This document shows positions 25,358 to 34,130 of a stretch of 64,000 nucleotides of DNA, piece by piece. Both the position numbers and the translations under genes were made by a program. Position 1 is the first letter of the stretch, and every line of letters begins with the position of its first letter. The notes below the pieces were generated by a model that was given only the letters and a program-made list of their open reading frames with translations, ran no database searches and was not told the DNA's origin. Source of the stretch: Candidatus Ornithobacterium hominis (GTDB taxonomy: Bacteria; Bacteroidota; Bacteroidia; Flavobacteriales; Weeksellaceae); contig NZ_OX579588.1 in the NCBI RefSeq assembly GCF_951229915.1, forward strand, positions 496,001 to 560,000, in the 5' to 3' direction.

Positions 25358-25471
25358 TTAAGGGGTTGTTATAATACAAGCTATCGCGATTGCTGCTGGG
25401 CAAGCAGCCCCTGTTGCAGCACATGTCATATTGCAGGATGTACTAGATTGACAGGCTTTCCAATTGCTAAT
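25358..25471 (-). pseudogene. Cys/Ser/Thr-rich peptide frame, possible RiPP precursor remnant
   Basis: 37 codons run from just after a TAG (25472-25474) to a TAA (25358-25360). The text contains KACQSSTSCNMTCAATGAAC and then PAAIAIACIITTP: five Cys with many Ser/Thr/Ala, as in bacteriocin or lanthipeptide-type cores. There is no start codon or leader in frame. In the next frame a short peptide (MKIFDYSIFMYRLAIG...) runs into it, consistent with a frameshift. No modification enzyme is in the window. Confidence 0.3.
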
Positions 25472-25674
25472 CTATACATAAATATTGAATAATCAAATAT
25501 TTTCATTAAAAAAAATCATATTTTCTTAAATCCATAATAATAATAATGAATATCTTAAATTAAGATTTAATCATCTAGAAATATAATAAATTTCATGCTT
25601 CATATTATTTATTTTTTGCTAGATTTTTAATGAAAGCAATATAAACTGCACAATTTTTGTTAAAAAGAAATTAT

Positions 25675-26886
25675 ATGTTAGAAAAAAAAGAAGCACAATA
25701 TGAAAAAGTTGTTCTAGTAGGATTAATTACGCAAGAACAATCAGAAGAAAAAACAAAAGAATATATGGATGAATTGGAGTTTCTTGCCTATACAGCAGGA
25801 GCAGAAACTTTAGAAAGATTCATGCAAAAAACAGATAAACCTGACTCAAAATATTTTGTAGGAAGCGGGAAATTAGCTGAAATCAAAGAATTTGTATTGA
25901 AAAACCATGTAGATACCATTATTTTTGATGATGAATTAACACCTTCTCAGCTCAAAAATATTGAGAAATTCATGGATAAAAAAATTGTAGATAGAACAAA
26001 TCTTATCTTAGATATTTTTGCCCAACGTGCCGAAACTTCCTATGCTAGAACGCAAGTGGAATTAGCTCAGTATGAGTATATTCTACCTCGTTTAACGAGA
26101 ATGTGGACACACTTGGAGCGGCAGCGAGGTGGGATCGGGATGCGTGGTCCTGGTGAGACAGAAATAGAAACCGATAGACGTATTGTGCGAGATAGAATTG
26201 CTTTGCTGAAAAAGAAATTAGAAAAAATTGATAAACAAATGGCCACGCAACGCAAAAATCGTGGGCAGTTGGTCCGTGTAGCCTTGGTTGGTTACACCAA
26301 TGTCGGTAAATCTACGCTGATGAATGTCTTGTCTAAATCTGATGTTTTTGCAGAAGATAAACTATTTGCAACGCTGGATACTACGGTGAGAAAAGTAGTG
26401 ATAGGTAATCTTCCGTTTTTGCTCACAGATACGGTTGGGTTCATCAGGAAATTGCCTACACAGTTGGTAGAATCATTCAAATCAACGCTAGATGAGGTGA
26501 GAGAAGCAGATTTGATTTTGCATGTTGTAGATATTTCTCACCCGAGTTTTGAAGATCATATCAATTCTGTGAACCAAACGCTGAGTGATATTGATAGTTT
26601 GGATAAGCCAACAGTATTGATCTTCAATAAAATAGATGATTTTCAATATATAGAAAAAGCAGAAGATGATTTATCTGAAAAAACATTTGAAAATTATTCA
26701 CTAAGCGATTTACAAAAAATGTGGGTAGCCAAATCAGAAGACCCAAGCATTTTTATTTCAGCAAGAAAAGAAATAAATCTAAACGAATTAAGAAAGTTAT
26801 TGTATGAGAAAGTGAAGGAAATTCATGTCACAAGATTCCCGTACAATAATTTCCTGTTTGACTATTATGATGATGTGGAAGAGTAA
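25675..26886 (+). CDS. hflX: GTPase HflX
   Basis: 403 residues from the ATG at 25675; a TTG at 25657 extends the frame but adds only LKRNY-type residues and is not preferred. An N-terminal HflX domain (KYFVGSGKLAEIKEFV...QVELAQYEYILPRLTRMWTHLERQ, GGIGMRGPGETEIETDRR) precedes the GTPase domain with G1 GYTNVGKST, G3 DTVGF and G4 NKID. HflX binds the 50S subunit and rescues or splits stalled ribosomes under stress. It stands alone. Confidence 0.95.
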   Translation: MLEKKEAQYEKVVLVGLITQEQSEEKTKEYMDELEFLAYTAGAETLERFMQKTDKPDSKYFVGSGKLAEIKEFVLKNHVDTIIFDDELTPSQLKNIEKFMDKKIVDRTNLILDIFAQRAETSYARTQVELAQYEYILPRLTRMWTHLERQRGGIGMRGPGETEIETDRRIVRDRIALLKKKLEKIDKQMATQRKNRGQLVRVALVGYTNVGKSTLMNVLSKSDVFAEDKLFATLDTTVRKVVIGNLPFLLTDTVGFIRKLPTQLVESFKSTLDEVREADLILHVVDISHPSFEDHINSVNQTLSDIDSLDKPTVLIFNKIDDFQYIEKAEDDLSEKTFENYSLSDLQKMWVAKSEDPSIFISARKEINLNELRKLLYEKVKEIHVTRFPYNNFLFDYYDDVEE

Positions 26887-26913
26887 GTATCTAGAAAACC
26901 TAGTTTTATATTT

Positions 26914-26940
26914 GAAAAATTTTTAAAGCCTTAAAAAAAA
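26914..26940. repeat. AAGSCTT palindromic element
   Basis: Core AAGCCTT at 26926-26932 with complete arms. It fills the space between the convergent hflX and EamA stops, where no stem-loop terminator is seen. Confidence 0.78.
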
Positions 26941-27783
26941 TTAAAGAGGAAGAAATAAAACAATAATGGCCAAAATAGCTAAGCCAATGCCTAAATAATT
27001 CCAGTGAGATATTTTTTCTTTAAAAATAAACAGCCCCAAGAGCGTCGCTAGTGCAATTACACCAATGTTCATGCCTGTGAAAACCAAACTCGGATTTTCA
27101 TGCAACACTTGATGTGCCTTGATGTAAGAAAAAATGTTAGCAAAATTGAGTAAACCTAAAATAAAACCAGCAATAATACTCGACCTTTTAAAGTTTACTT
27201 TATTTAAGCATAAGTAGCTGAAAATCAGTATTCCTGCTAAGATGAACCCGAAGGTCAAGGTGATAGCAAAATCATTGTTGGTGGTTTGAGAAATGAGTTT
27301 GAACAAAACGTCTGTGCTCCCGTAGCCGAGCCAAACGAGTAGAAGTAGCCACCAAGAGTTCTTTTTAGATTGCTGTTTTCCTGATTTCAGCAGTAGAAAA
27401 ATGAGTGCTGAAAAAGCTAGGAAAACGCCTAAAATCTTCTGTGAAGCTAAATCTTCTTTCCAAATAAAGAAAGAAAAAATTAAGCCAATGACTAATGAAA
27501 TTCGTTGAGCCGCATCAGCTTTGATGATGCCTTGCTGCTGAATGGCTTTTCCCATGATAACGAAAACAATGGGCAATAGTACACCTAACAAAATAAAGTA
27601 AATGCCACCAGACTGAAACTTGAAATCAGAAAAGTCAGGCTTTAAAAAAAGTAAACTGCAAATGGTGGCAATAGGGTAGTTGATGGCAACGGCTTGGGCT
27701 ATGTTAACATGTTTTTTTCGGGCTAATTTTAATAAAATCGAAACCAAAACACTTGCTACAATACTTGCTAAAAGAAATCCCAT
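26941..27783 (-). CDS. EamA/DMT-family membrane transporter
   Basis: 280 residues with ten hydrophobic helices in two repeats, the usual drug/metabolite transporter topology. It starts MGFLLASIVASVLVSILLKLARKK and ends ISHWNYLGIGLAILAIIVLFLPL. Both halves show the EamA pattern (helix pairs ending in a short basic loop). It probably exports or imports a small metabolite at the inner membrane; the substrate cannot be told. It is divergent from ndk and convergent with hflX. Confidence 0.85.
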   Translation of the reverse strand: MGFLLASIVASVLVSILLKLARKKHVNIAQAVAINYPIATICSLLFLKPDFSDFKFQSGGIYFILLGVLLPIVFVIMGKAIQQQGIIKADAAQRISLVIGLIFSFFIWKEDLASQKILGVFLAFSALIFLLLKSGKQQSKKNSWWLLLLVWLGYGSTDVLFKLISQTTNNDFAITLTFGFILAGILIFSYLCLNKVNFKRSSIIAGFILGLLNFANIFSYIKAHQVLHENPSLVFTGMNIGVIALATLLGLFIFKEKISHWNYLGIGLAILAIIVLFLPL

Positions 27784-27805
27784 ACGCTAAAATTTAAACA
27801 AAGAT

Positions 27806-27828
27806 AAAAAATTTAAGCCTTAAAAAAT
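27806..27828. repeat. AAGSCTT palindromic element
   Basis: Core AAGCCTT at 27815-27821 in the EamA/ndk divergent region, upstream of the ndk promoter. Confidence 0.65.
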
Positions 27829-27840
27829 CTTATGAAAAAA

Positions 27841-27871
27841 TTGAGTTTTCATTTTTGAAATCTTAAATTTG
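27841..27871 (+). promoter_or_regulatory. Promoter TTG-N20-TAAATTTG of ndk
   Basis: TTG at 27841-27843 and TAAATTTG at 27864-27871 with 20-base spacing; the ndk ATG is 18 bases on. Confidence 0.65.
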
Positions 27872-27888
27872 TTGAAAACAAGTATAAA

Positions 27889-28305
27889 ATGTCAAATATT
27901 ACACTTACGATGATAAAGCCCGATGCGGTAGAAAACGGCTACATCGGTTCCATTTTAAATGAAATTACAAATGCAGGTTTCAAAATAAAGGCAATGAAGA
28001 TGACACAACTTAGTGTTGCAGATGCTCAGAAATTTTATGAAATTCATCAGGATAAACCTTTTTTCTCTGATTTGGTAGAGTTTATGACTTCTGGGCCGAT
28101 TGTTGCAGCCGTTTTAGAAAAAGAAAATGCAGTAGAAGATTTTAGAAAATTGATTGGTGCAACCAATCCTGCAGAGGCAGAGCAGGGAACCATTCGTCAG
28201 AAATATGCTGAGCAATTGGAACGAAATGCGATTCACGGGTCAGATAGCAATGAAAATGCTAAGATAGAAAGTCAATTTCATTTTTCGGGAAGAGAAGTAT
28301 TTTAA
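27889..28305 (+). CDS. ndk: Nucleoside-diphosphate kinase
   Basis: 138 residues. It starts with TLTMIKPDAVENGYIG and carries the active-site motif NAIHGSDS with His116 as the phospho-histidine. It balances nucleoside triphosphate pools by transferring the gamma phosphate from ATP; deoxynucleotides from nrdAB feed into it. Its own promoter and terminator make it monocistronic. Confidence 0.97.
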   Translation: MSNITLTMIKPDAVENGYIGSILNEITNAGFKIKAMKMTQLSVADAQKFYEIHQDKPFFSDLVEFMTSGPIVAAVLEKENAVEDFRKLIGATNPAEAEQGTIRQKYAEQLERNAIHGSDSNENAKIESQFHFSGREVF

Positions 28306-28325
28306 GATTTTTTTTAAGGAATAAT

Positions 28326-28370
28326 CACAATTGCTATAAATTTTTTGATAGAAATTGTGGTTTTTCTTTT
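28326..28370 (+). terminator. Intrinsic terminator of ndk
   Basis: CACAATT plus CTAT (28326-28337) pairs with ATAG plus AATTGTG (28348-28359), one G/A mismatch between the stems, then T5CT4. Confidence 0.75.
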
Positions 28371-28383
28371 AAAATAGTAATGA

Positions 28384-28914
28384 ATGAAGAAGCTAAGTTT
28401 AGAAGAATTAAATCGGCTGGATTTAAAAACTTACCGAAGCAAAGAAAAGTTACCGATTGTGGTAATTTTAGATGACATCCGAAGTATGCATAATGTGGGC
28501 TCGGTTTTTCGAACGAGTGATGCTTTTTTGATAGAAAAAATTGTGCTTTGTGGTATTACAGCTACGCCGCCGCACAAAGAAATTAGGAAAACGGCAATAG
28601 GAGCTACCGAAAGTGTGGAGTGGGAATACGTGCCTACTGTAGTGGAAGCGATACAAAAATTGCAACAGGAAAATTACAAAATCATTGGGATAGAACAAAC
28701 TGATGAGAGTGCACGGCTGGATGATTTCCCTATCGATAAGGGTGAGAAATATGCTTTAATTTTTGGAAATGAAGTCAATGGAGTCGCTGACGAAGCGATA
28801 GAACGTTGTGATGCGTGCTTGGAAATCCCGCAAGCGGGGACGAAACATTCGCTAAACGTTAGCGTTTGTGCAGGAATTGTTTTGTGGAAATTTTTTAAGG
28901 CTTTAAAAAAATAA
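28384..28914 (+). CDS. TrmH-family RNA methyltransferase (small, domain-only)
   Basis: 176 residues with a SPOUT domain and no substrate-binding N-terminal domain. Motif 1 is LDDIRSMHNVGSVFRTSDA, motif 2 ALIFGNEVNGVADE and motif 3 IPQAGTKHSLNVSVCAGIVL. It is closest in architecture to TrmH/TrmL-like 2'-O-methyltransferases acting on tRNA. Its C-terminus FFKALKK is encoded by an AAGSCTT element (core 28897-28903). It lies 24 bases from a terminator shared with the thiamin receptor gene. Confidence 0.9.
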   Translation: MKKLSLEELNRLDLKTYRSKEKLPIVVILDDIRSMHNVGSVFRTSDAFLIEKIVLCGITATPPHKEIRKTAIGATESVEWEYVPTVVEAIQKLQQENYKIIGIEQTDESARLDDFPIDKGEKYALIFGNEVNGVADEAIERCDACLEIPQAGTKHSLNVSVCAGIVLWKFFKALKK

Positions 28915-28948
28915 AAAACCACTTCAAAAAAAATGAAGTGGTTTTTTT
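28913..28948. terminator. Bidirectional terminator
   Basis: AAAAAACCACTTC (28913-28925) pairs with GAAGTGGTTTTTT (28935-28947), 13 pairs, with T-runs on both strands between the convergent methyltransferase and TonB receptor. Confidence 0.9.
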
Positions 28949-28962
28949 AAGTTTAGAAAAAT

Positions 28963-31167
28963 TTAAAATAATAATGAAATTCCACCCAAAACATTGATTC
29001 CCGCTTGTGGGTAGTAGCCTACACCTTCTACCAATTGTTTTTGCCCTTGGGTAGACCAATCATCTACATAATTGTAGTAGTATCCGTTAGAGATGTATTT
29101 TAAGTCAAACACGTTGTTTATCAGTAAGTTAAATCGAATAGATTTTGCAAAATCATTCAATTTTAATTCGTAATTCATACGTATATCATTGGTGAAGTAT
29201 GCATCTAGCTGAGAGTTTTTTGCTTCAGTATTGCTCATGAATTGTTTGCCTACGTACTTACTTTGCAGGGCAAATTCTAAATTCTCTATTGGAGAATATG
29301 TTAAAGTATTTCCGATAATCAAATTCGGTGAATAAGAAATATCTGTTTTGCCTAATTTCACCAATTTGCCTAGTTGATTTTCTACAAAATCGATATTTTT
29401 GTTTTGGCTAATTGTAACGGCTGGTCTGATGCTGAATTGATTGAATTGAACTGCGGCATCTAGCTCTAAACCAAGTCTATAGCTGTTTCCGCTGTTTTTG
29501 CGAACAGCGCCTCCTACATTATCAATTTCCCCTGTTAAAACTAATTGGTCTTGGTAAAGCATATAGTATCCGTTCACGTTTACGGCAACATTATTTTGTT
29601 TGAAACGCCAACCAGCCTCAAAATCATTTAACTTTTCTGGTTTTGGATTTCCGTTTTCATAATCTTTTCGGTTGGGCTCTCTTTGTGCTCTGGCGTAAGA
29701 GGCATAAAATTGATGATTTGCATTAGCTAAATAAGTAATTCCACCTTTGGGATTGAAGAAATTAAATTTATCGTTCACCTTTCCTGTTTCTTCGCCATTG
29801 GCTTTGTAAGAGATGTTTCTATATTGCAGGTCGGCATATAGAATCACATCACCGATTTGGTAATTTGCTTTCAAGAAATTATTGAAATCATATTTCTCTG
29901 ATAAATCTCTATAAAATTCTTGTTCGTAACTTTGTTTTACCGCCTCTTTTACCCAAAGAATTTCGCCAAAATGCCAACCTTTGTAGTAGTTTCCTGCACT
30001 GCCAAAAGTGAGATCTAATCCATTATTTTTGTAATTCAAAGCGAAAGTAGCTCCATAGAAATCATTGTCTAAATTTTTTCTATCAATCAAATCAGATTTA
30101 GAGGCTTTTTGCCCATTGATTTCCAATGCTTCCAAGCTATAATCTTTTAATTTTTTACCTCTTCTATAGCTTTCATAATATCCAAAACCTTTGGTGTAAT
30201 GGAAGGCTAAATTCGTATTCCATTTCCTATCCCACTGCTGATTCCAGTGTAATTGGTAGTGATCTTGTTTGTAATTATCGGTATGATTATCATAGAAATG
30301 CTGAACGCCATTGGAATCTTTATACATCAAGCCACCAGGGTTATACGTTCTCCCGTATTGTTCCATTTGGTCAAACAAAACTTTATTTCCCATTATCTCT
30401 TTTTGGACTCCATCCCAAGATTGATAGGTTTTTTCTTTTCCACCAAAAGTTAAAGCCTTGATTAAAGTTCCTTTGTTGGCATAAGCTCCTTGTAAGAAAT
30501 ACGAATGCAAATCAGATGAAGCTCTATCTATATAACCATCTGAATTAATTTTAGAAAATCTCCCTGAGAATGAGAAATTATTTTTCATCACCCCTGTAGA
30601 AAATTTTGCTGTATATTTCTGTGTATTGAAGCTTCCGTAAGAAGCTGAAAGCTCTCCGCTAGGGTTTGGCGAAATATTATTGGTCAATAAATTCAAACTT
30701 GCCCCAAAAGCTCCCGCACCATTCGTAGAAGTTCCCACACCACGTTGCAACTGAATGTTTTCTACCGAAGAAACAAAATCTGGCATATTTACCCAAAAAG
30801 TTCCTTGCGATTCAGAATCATTATAGGGAATCCCGTTGATAGTAACATTCACACGAGTAGCATCTGTTCCCCTCACGCGGATTCCAGTGTACCCAACACC
30901 ATTTCCCGCATCACTTGTGGTAACCACAGAGGGCAACAGATTCAACAAAATAGGAATATCTTGCCCTAAATTTTGCTTTGCCAATGTTTCTTTGCTTACA
31001 CTAGAAAACGTCATAGGCGTTTTGTCTGTAGCCCGTGTTGGCGAAACAGAAATTTCATCTAACTGAATAATTTCTTGGTTAATAGAATCGTTTGCCACTT
31101 TATTTTCTTGGGCATTTGCCGAAATAATAGCACCTAGAGTGCCTAATAAAAAAACTTTTTTGTACAT
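28963..31167 (-). CDS. TonB-dependent receptor under TPP riboswitch, predicted thiamin uptake
   Basis: 734 residues. A signal peptide (MYKKVFLLGTLGAIISANAQ) is followed by a TonB-box-like segment (IQLDEISVSPTRA), a plug (IRVRGTDATRVNVTINGIPYNDSESQGTFWVNMPDF) and a FecA-like barrel ending GGISLLF. On sequence alone it would look like a siderophore receptor. The TPP riboswitch in its leader instead indicates expression when thiamin pyrophosphate is low, so the cargo is probably thiamin or a precursor. TPP-controlled TonB receptors have been predicted in Bacteroidota before. No other thiamin gene adjoins it. Confidence 0.9.
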   Translation of the reverse strand: MYKKVFLLGTLGAIISANAQENKVANDSINQEIIQLDEISVSPTRATDKTPMTFSSVSKETLAKQNLGQDIPILLNLLPSVVTTSDAGNGVGYTGIRVRGTDATRVNVTINGIPYNDSESQGTFWVNMPDFVSSVENIQLQRGVGTSTNGAGAFGASLNLLTNNISPNPSGELSASYGSFNTQKYTAKFSTGVMKNNFSFSGRFSKINSDGYIDRASSDLHSYFLQGAYANKGTLIKALTFGGKEKTYQSWDGVQKEIMGNKVLFDQMEQYGRTYNPGGLMYKDSNGVQHFYDNHTDNYKQDHYQLHWNQQWDRKWNTNLAFHYTKGFGYYESYRRGKKLKDYSLEALEINGQKASKSDLIDRKNLDNDFYGATFALNYKNNGLDLTFGSAGNYYKGWHFGEILWVKEAVKQSYEQEFYRDLSEKYDFNNFLKANYQIGDVILYADLQYRNISYKANGEETGKVNDKFNFFNPKGGITYLANANHQFYASYARAQREPNRKDYENGNPKPEKLNDFEAGWRFKQNNVAVNVNGYYMLYQDQLVLTGEIDNVGGAVRKNSGNSYRLGLELDAAVQFNQFSIRPAVTISQNKNIDFVENQLGKLVKLGKTDISYSPNLIIGNTLTYSPIENLEFALQSKYVGKQFMSNTEAKNSQLDAYFTNDIRMNYELKLNDFAKSIRFNLLINNVFDLKYISNGYYYNYVDDWSTQGQKQLVEGVGYYPQAGINVLGGISLLF

Positions 31168-31199
31168 GAAAAATAATTTTATACAAAAAAGGAGTACAA

Positions 31200-31294
31200 C
31201 GCATCATTCGCTAGCCAAATCCCTCAGCAGCATTACCCGCTCAGGTTCCAAGAGTATAATCTCAGCCGTTCGTTTACGAAAAGCACCCCTTTTC
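31200..31294 (-). promoter_or_regulatory. TPP riboswitch (THI element)
   Basis: Read on the minus strand, the sequence has the hallmark blocks in order: GGGGTGC, then GGCTGAGATTATACTC, then GGAACCTGAGCGGGTAATGC, then GCTGAGGGA. These are the pyrimidine- and pyrophosphate-sensor helices of the TPP aptamer. It ends about 30 bases before the receptor ATG, so control by masking translation initiation is likely; no strong terminator lies in between. Confidence 0.95.
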
Positions 31295-31297
31295 TAT

Positions 31298-31771
31298 ATT
31301 AATTCTGCGAATTTATAATGATTTTTTGAATCTGAAAAGATTATTTAATTTTATAATATCAATTTAGTGATAATAGAAGTTGTTTTATTCTTATTTGCTG
31401 CATTGAACGTTCCGCTCAAAAAGTAATCCTTATTTGATTTCTTGTCCCTTAACTTGTGTAATGCCCATTTTCAGCATTTTTCAAATTTCGCCAATAGCTC
31501 CCATAGAACCAAATATGATTTAAAATTGGTCTTGCCAAACCTGTAACTTGAATTTGCTCTAGAGCTGTATTTTCATTTATACTGAAATTACTTTAGATAA
31601 ATTCTATTGTGAATTTAAATAAATTTTTAGGCAGCTTATCATAAGTTTTTTACTGGAATTTTAAAAAGCCTTAAAAAATTCTTGAAACAATGTACAAAAA
31701 AAATAGAATCTGTTTGAAGTTTATATTTGAAAAAGAATTAAATTAAAAGAATTTCAGAAAGATTTAAAAGA
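31298..31771. other. 474-base gap
   Basis: No gene is supported. It contains one AAGSCTT element (31658-31680). A 40-codon minus-strand frame without a start (31400s-31590, with LEQIQVTGLARPILNHIW) might be a decayed gene piece. Confidence 0.5.
31658..31680. repeat. AAGSCTT palindromic element
   Basis: Core AAGCCTT at 31666-31672 with both arms, isolated in the 474-base gap. Confidence 0.7.
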
Positions 31772-32449
31772 TTATGGGATAAAAAGACCGTCTTGCATAA
31801 TTAATTTCCGATCGGCCATGGCAGCTAAATCTTTATTGTGAGTCACAATTACAAAAGTCTGCTGAAATTCTTCACGCAAACGGAAAAATAAATGATGAAG
31901 TTCATCCGCATTTTTAGAATCCAAATTCCCCGACGGCTCATCAGCGAAAATTACCGCTGGGTGATTCATCAAAGCTCTAGCGACAGCCACCCTTTGTTGC
32001 TCACCACCAGAGAGTTGCTGGGGCTTGTGCCGACTTCGATTTTTTAAACCAAAAAAATGGAGCAAATCGATGCCTCTTTTTTCTAAGCTTTTTAAACTTT
32101 TTCCCTGAATCAACCCTGGCATGCAGATGTTTTCTAAAGCAGTGAATTCAGGTAAAAGCTGATGAAATTGGAAAACAAAGCCAATGTTTTCATTTCTAAA
32201 TTTGCTTAAAGCTTTACCTTTCAAGTTGAGTAAAGAAAGGTTATTGATAGAGAGTTCTGTTTCGTGATTTTTGGGCAAAGATGGACGCTCCAGCGTACCC
32301 AAAATTTGTAGCAAAGTCGTTTTCCCAGCCCCAGAAGCCCCGATGATGGAGACTACCTCACCCTTTCTTATGCTTAAATCTACACCTTTGAGTACGGGAA
32401 GTTCATCGTAAAATTTATAGATATTTTTAGCTTCAATCATTTTCATCAA
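31772..32449 (-). CDS. LolD-like ABC transporter ATPase
   Basis: 225 residues. Walker A is GASGAGKTT, the signature is LSGGEQQRVA and Walker B is VIFADEPSGNLD, with the His switch in FVIVTHNKD. The MacB/LolD-type organisation (LKGVDLSIRKGEVVSIIG, FQFHQLLPEFTALENICMPGLIQGK) points to a partner membrane permease for lipoprotein release to the outer membrane. The permease is not adjacent; Bacteroidota often encode LolCE elsewhere. The start overlaps the upstream glycosyltransferase by 17 bases, so the two are translationally coupled. Confidence 0.88.
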   Translation of the reverse strand: MMKMIEAKNIYKFYDELPVLKGVDLSIRKGEVVSIIGASGAGKTTLLQILGTLERPSLPKNHETELSINNLSLLNLKGKALSKFRNENIGFVFQFHQLLPEFTALENICMPGLIQGKSLKSLEKRGIDLLHFFGLKNRSRHKPQQLSGGEQQRVAVARALMNHPAVIFADEPSGNLDSKNADELHHLFFRLREEFQQTFVIVTHNKDLAAMADRKLIMQDGLFIP

Positions 32450-34130
32450 CTACAAATGTAATATAATTTGAGCGAATAGTTCCTGGTAAATTTTGACCCG
32501 CTAAGCTTAAATACCCGATAGGGTTTTCCGTTAAATCTTGTATGGTTACGGGTACTTCCAATTCAAAATCAGAGAAATGCTTTGAGGCTAAATTTACTTT
32601 TCTGAACGGGATTTCTATCTTTTGCTGAATTTCTCTACTAAACTTCTCTTGATTTAATATTAAATGTAGCGTGTAGTTTTCTGGGGCTAATGTTATGGGG
32701 CTATCACTTTTATTCCAAATCTGGCCAATGAGCTTTAATTTAGATTTAGAAATTTGAGCTTTTTCAATTTGAAACCAAAAAGAAGCTGTGTTGAAAAAAG
32801 ATGTACCTTTTTTATATTTATAATATTCTTTTTTTCTAGAATTTAATGCTAGAGAATCCGTAGCATTTAATTGAGAAGAAAAATAAGTGTAAGGTTCTCC
32901 GTTAATTTCTTCAATATCATTCCAGAGCTGGAATTGTGAGGTCCTATTCTCTTCGGTAGCGATGTTGTAAGCCCGCTCGGGGTAATTGTAGAAAGAGTAG
33001 AGAGAGGTGAGTTGGTAGCGGTCAAAAACAGCATTTCCATTTGTTTTTCTCTTAGTCTCTAGCATAAATTCCTTCCAGCCGTGGTATTTAATTTTGAAAG
33101 GAGGATTAGGAATCATGAAGTAAATTCGAGCTAAAAAAATTAATCCAATAGTGATGAATGATAAAATTTTTAAAGGCTTAAAAAAATTTTTTTTATTTTT
33201 TAAATAATCAAAACCTAAAATAAATAAAGGAATGACTGTGATGAGCGACCACTGCGCTTGAATATATCTTTTGAAAGAGGTGAATAAGAAAAAAACAATG
33301 CTTAGCCAAAAGATAAACCAAAGCGATTTCTTGAATAAATCTTTGGGGAATTTATAAAAAGCCTTTATCAAATAAAAAAATAAAAATGGCGAGCTAATGT
33401 AAATTACACTGAGCAAGTAATTTATAGGGTTTTTGAAATCAAAACCGCTATGTGCATTTCTTCTTATAATATGGTAATTAAACGAAATAAAGTCATGCTG
33501 AAATTGCCAAATCAAGTGAGGACTATAAAAGACCAAGGCGATAAGAATGGCTAAATAAGCTTTTGTATTTTTATAAAAAACTGGAATTAAAGGCAATAAA
33601 CTAAAAGTGATAAGTAAAGCACCGTGATATTTGCTATACATGACCAAAGCCATGCCCAAGCCCAATGAAAATGTGTTTAAGTAACTTTGTTTTTGAATAA
33701 AGTGATAGAGTAATATTAAATAAAGAATAGAGAAAAATAGAAGTGGAGCGTCTGGCGTGGCAATGAAACCAAAAACCTGGAACAAAACCATGCTGAAAAA
33801 TAAAAGATTGTAAAGAATCAACTCTTTTTTGTTTTTGACCAAAAAATGACCTAAAATAAAATACCCCAGCGCAGAAAAAAAGATGGTGAATAAACGTAAA
33901 CCAACCGTATTTTGCAACAAAAAGAAACCCAATGTATCCCACCAAGCAATCATGGGCGGGTGGTCAAAATAGCCCCAAGCGGGGTTCTGCGACCACATGA
34001 AATAATAAGTCTCATCATCAATGATTTGAGACCGCCAAGCTTGAACTAGATTGAGTGTGAAATAAATAACAGCACTTATAATCAAAGTGCTGCCAAAAGA
34101 AAGTCTTTTTGATTTAGATAGAAAAGTCAA
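32433..34130 (-). CDS. GT39-type (PMT-2) membrane glycosyltransferase
   Basis: 565 residues. The N-terminal half has about ten membrane helices. An early acidic motif DDETYYFMWSQNPAWGYFDHPPM matches the conserved DE...DHPP region of PMT/ArnT-like glycosyltransferases that use polyprenyl-phosphate sugars at the periplasmic face. The C-terminal 180 residues are soluble and beta-rich. It probably decorates an envelope polymer, lipid or protein. It overlaps the NlpC gene upstream by four bases and the LolD gene downstream by 17. It also contains two AAGSCTT cores (33173, 33359) in frame. Confidence 0.85.
   Translation of the reverse strand: MTFLSKSKRLSFGSTLIISAVIYFTLNLVQAWRSQIIDDETYYFMWSQNPAWGYFDHPPMIAWWDTLGFFLLQNTVGLRLFTIFFSALGYFILGHFLVKNKKELILYNLLFFSMVLFQVFGFIATPDAPLLFFSILYLILLYHFIQKQSYLNTFSLGLGMALVMYSKYHGALLITFSLLPLIPVFYKNTKAYLAILIALVFYSPHLIWQFQHDFISFNYHIIRRNAHSGFDFKNPINYLLSVIYISSPFLFFYLIKAFYKFPKDLFKKSLWFIFWLSIVFFLFTSFKRYIQAQWSLITVIPLFILGFDYLKNKKNFFKPLKILSFITIGLIFLARIYFMIPNPPFKIKYHGWKEFMLETKRKTNGNAVFDRYQLTSLYSFYNYPERAYNIATEENRTSQFQLWNDIEEINGEPYTYFSSQLNATDSLALNSRKKEYYKYKKGTSFFNTASFWFQIEKAQISKSKLKLIGQIWNKSDSPITLAPENYTLHLILNQEKFSREIQQKIEIPFRKVNLASKHFSDFELEVPVTIQDLTENPIGYLSLAGQNLPGTIRSNYITFVVDEND

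Larger units (their letters stand above)
25077..25674. other. About 600-base gap with terminator and peptide-like remnants
   Basis: After the pckA terminator there are two short minus-strand reading frames (called separately) and then about 200 bases of very AT-rich DNA up to hflX. Composition and broken frames suggest a decayed locus. No full gene is supported. Confidence 0.55.

Noticed and set aside
31400..31590. Minus-strand 40-codon frame with LEQIQVTGLARPILNHIW as a gene
   Set aside because: No start codon, stops on both sides and no recognisable family; at most a decayed fragment.
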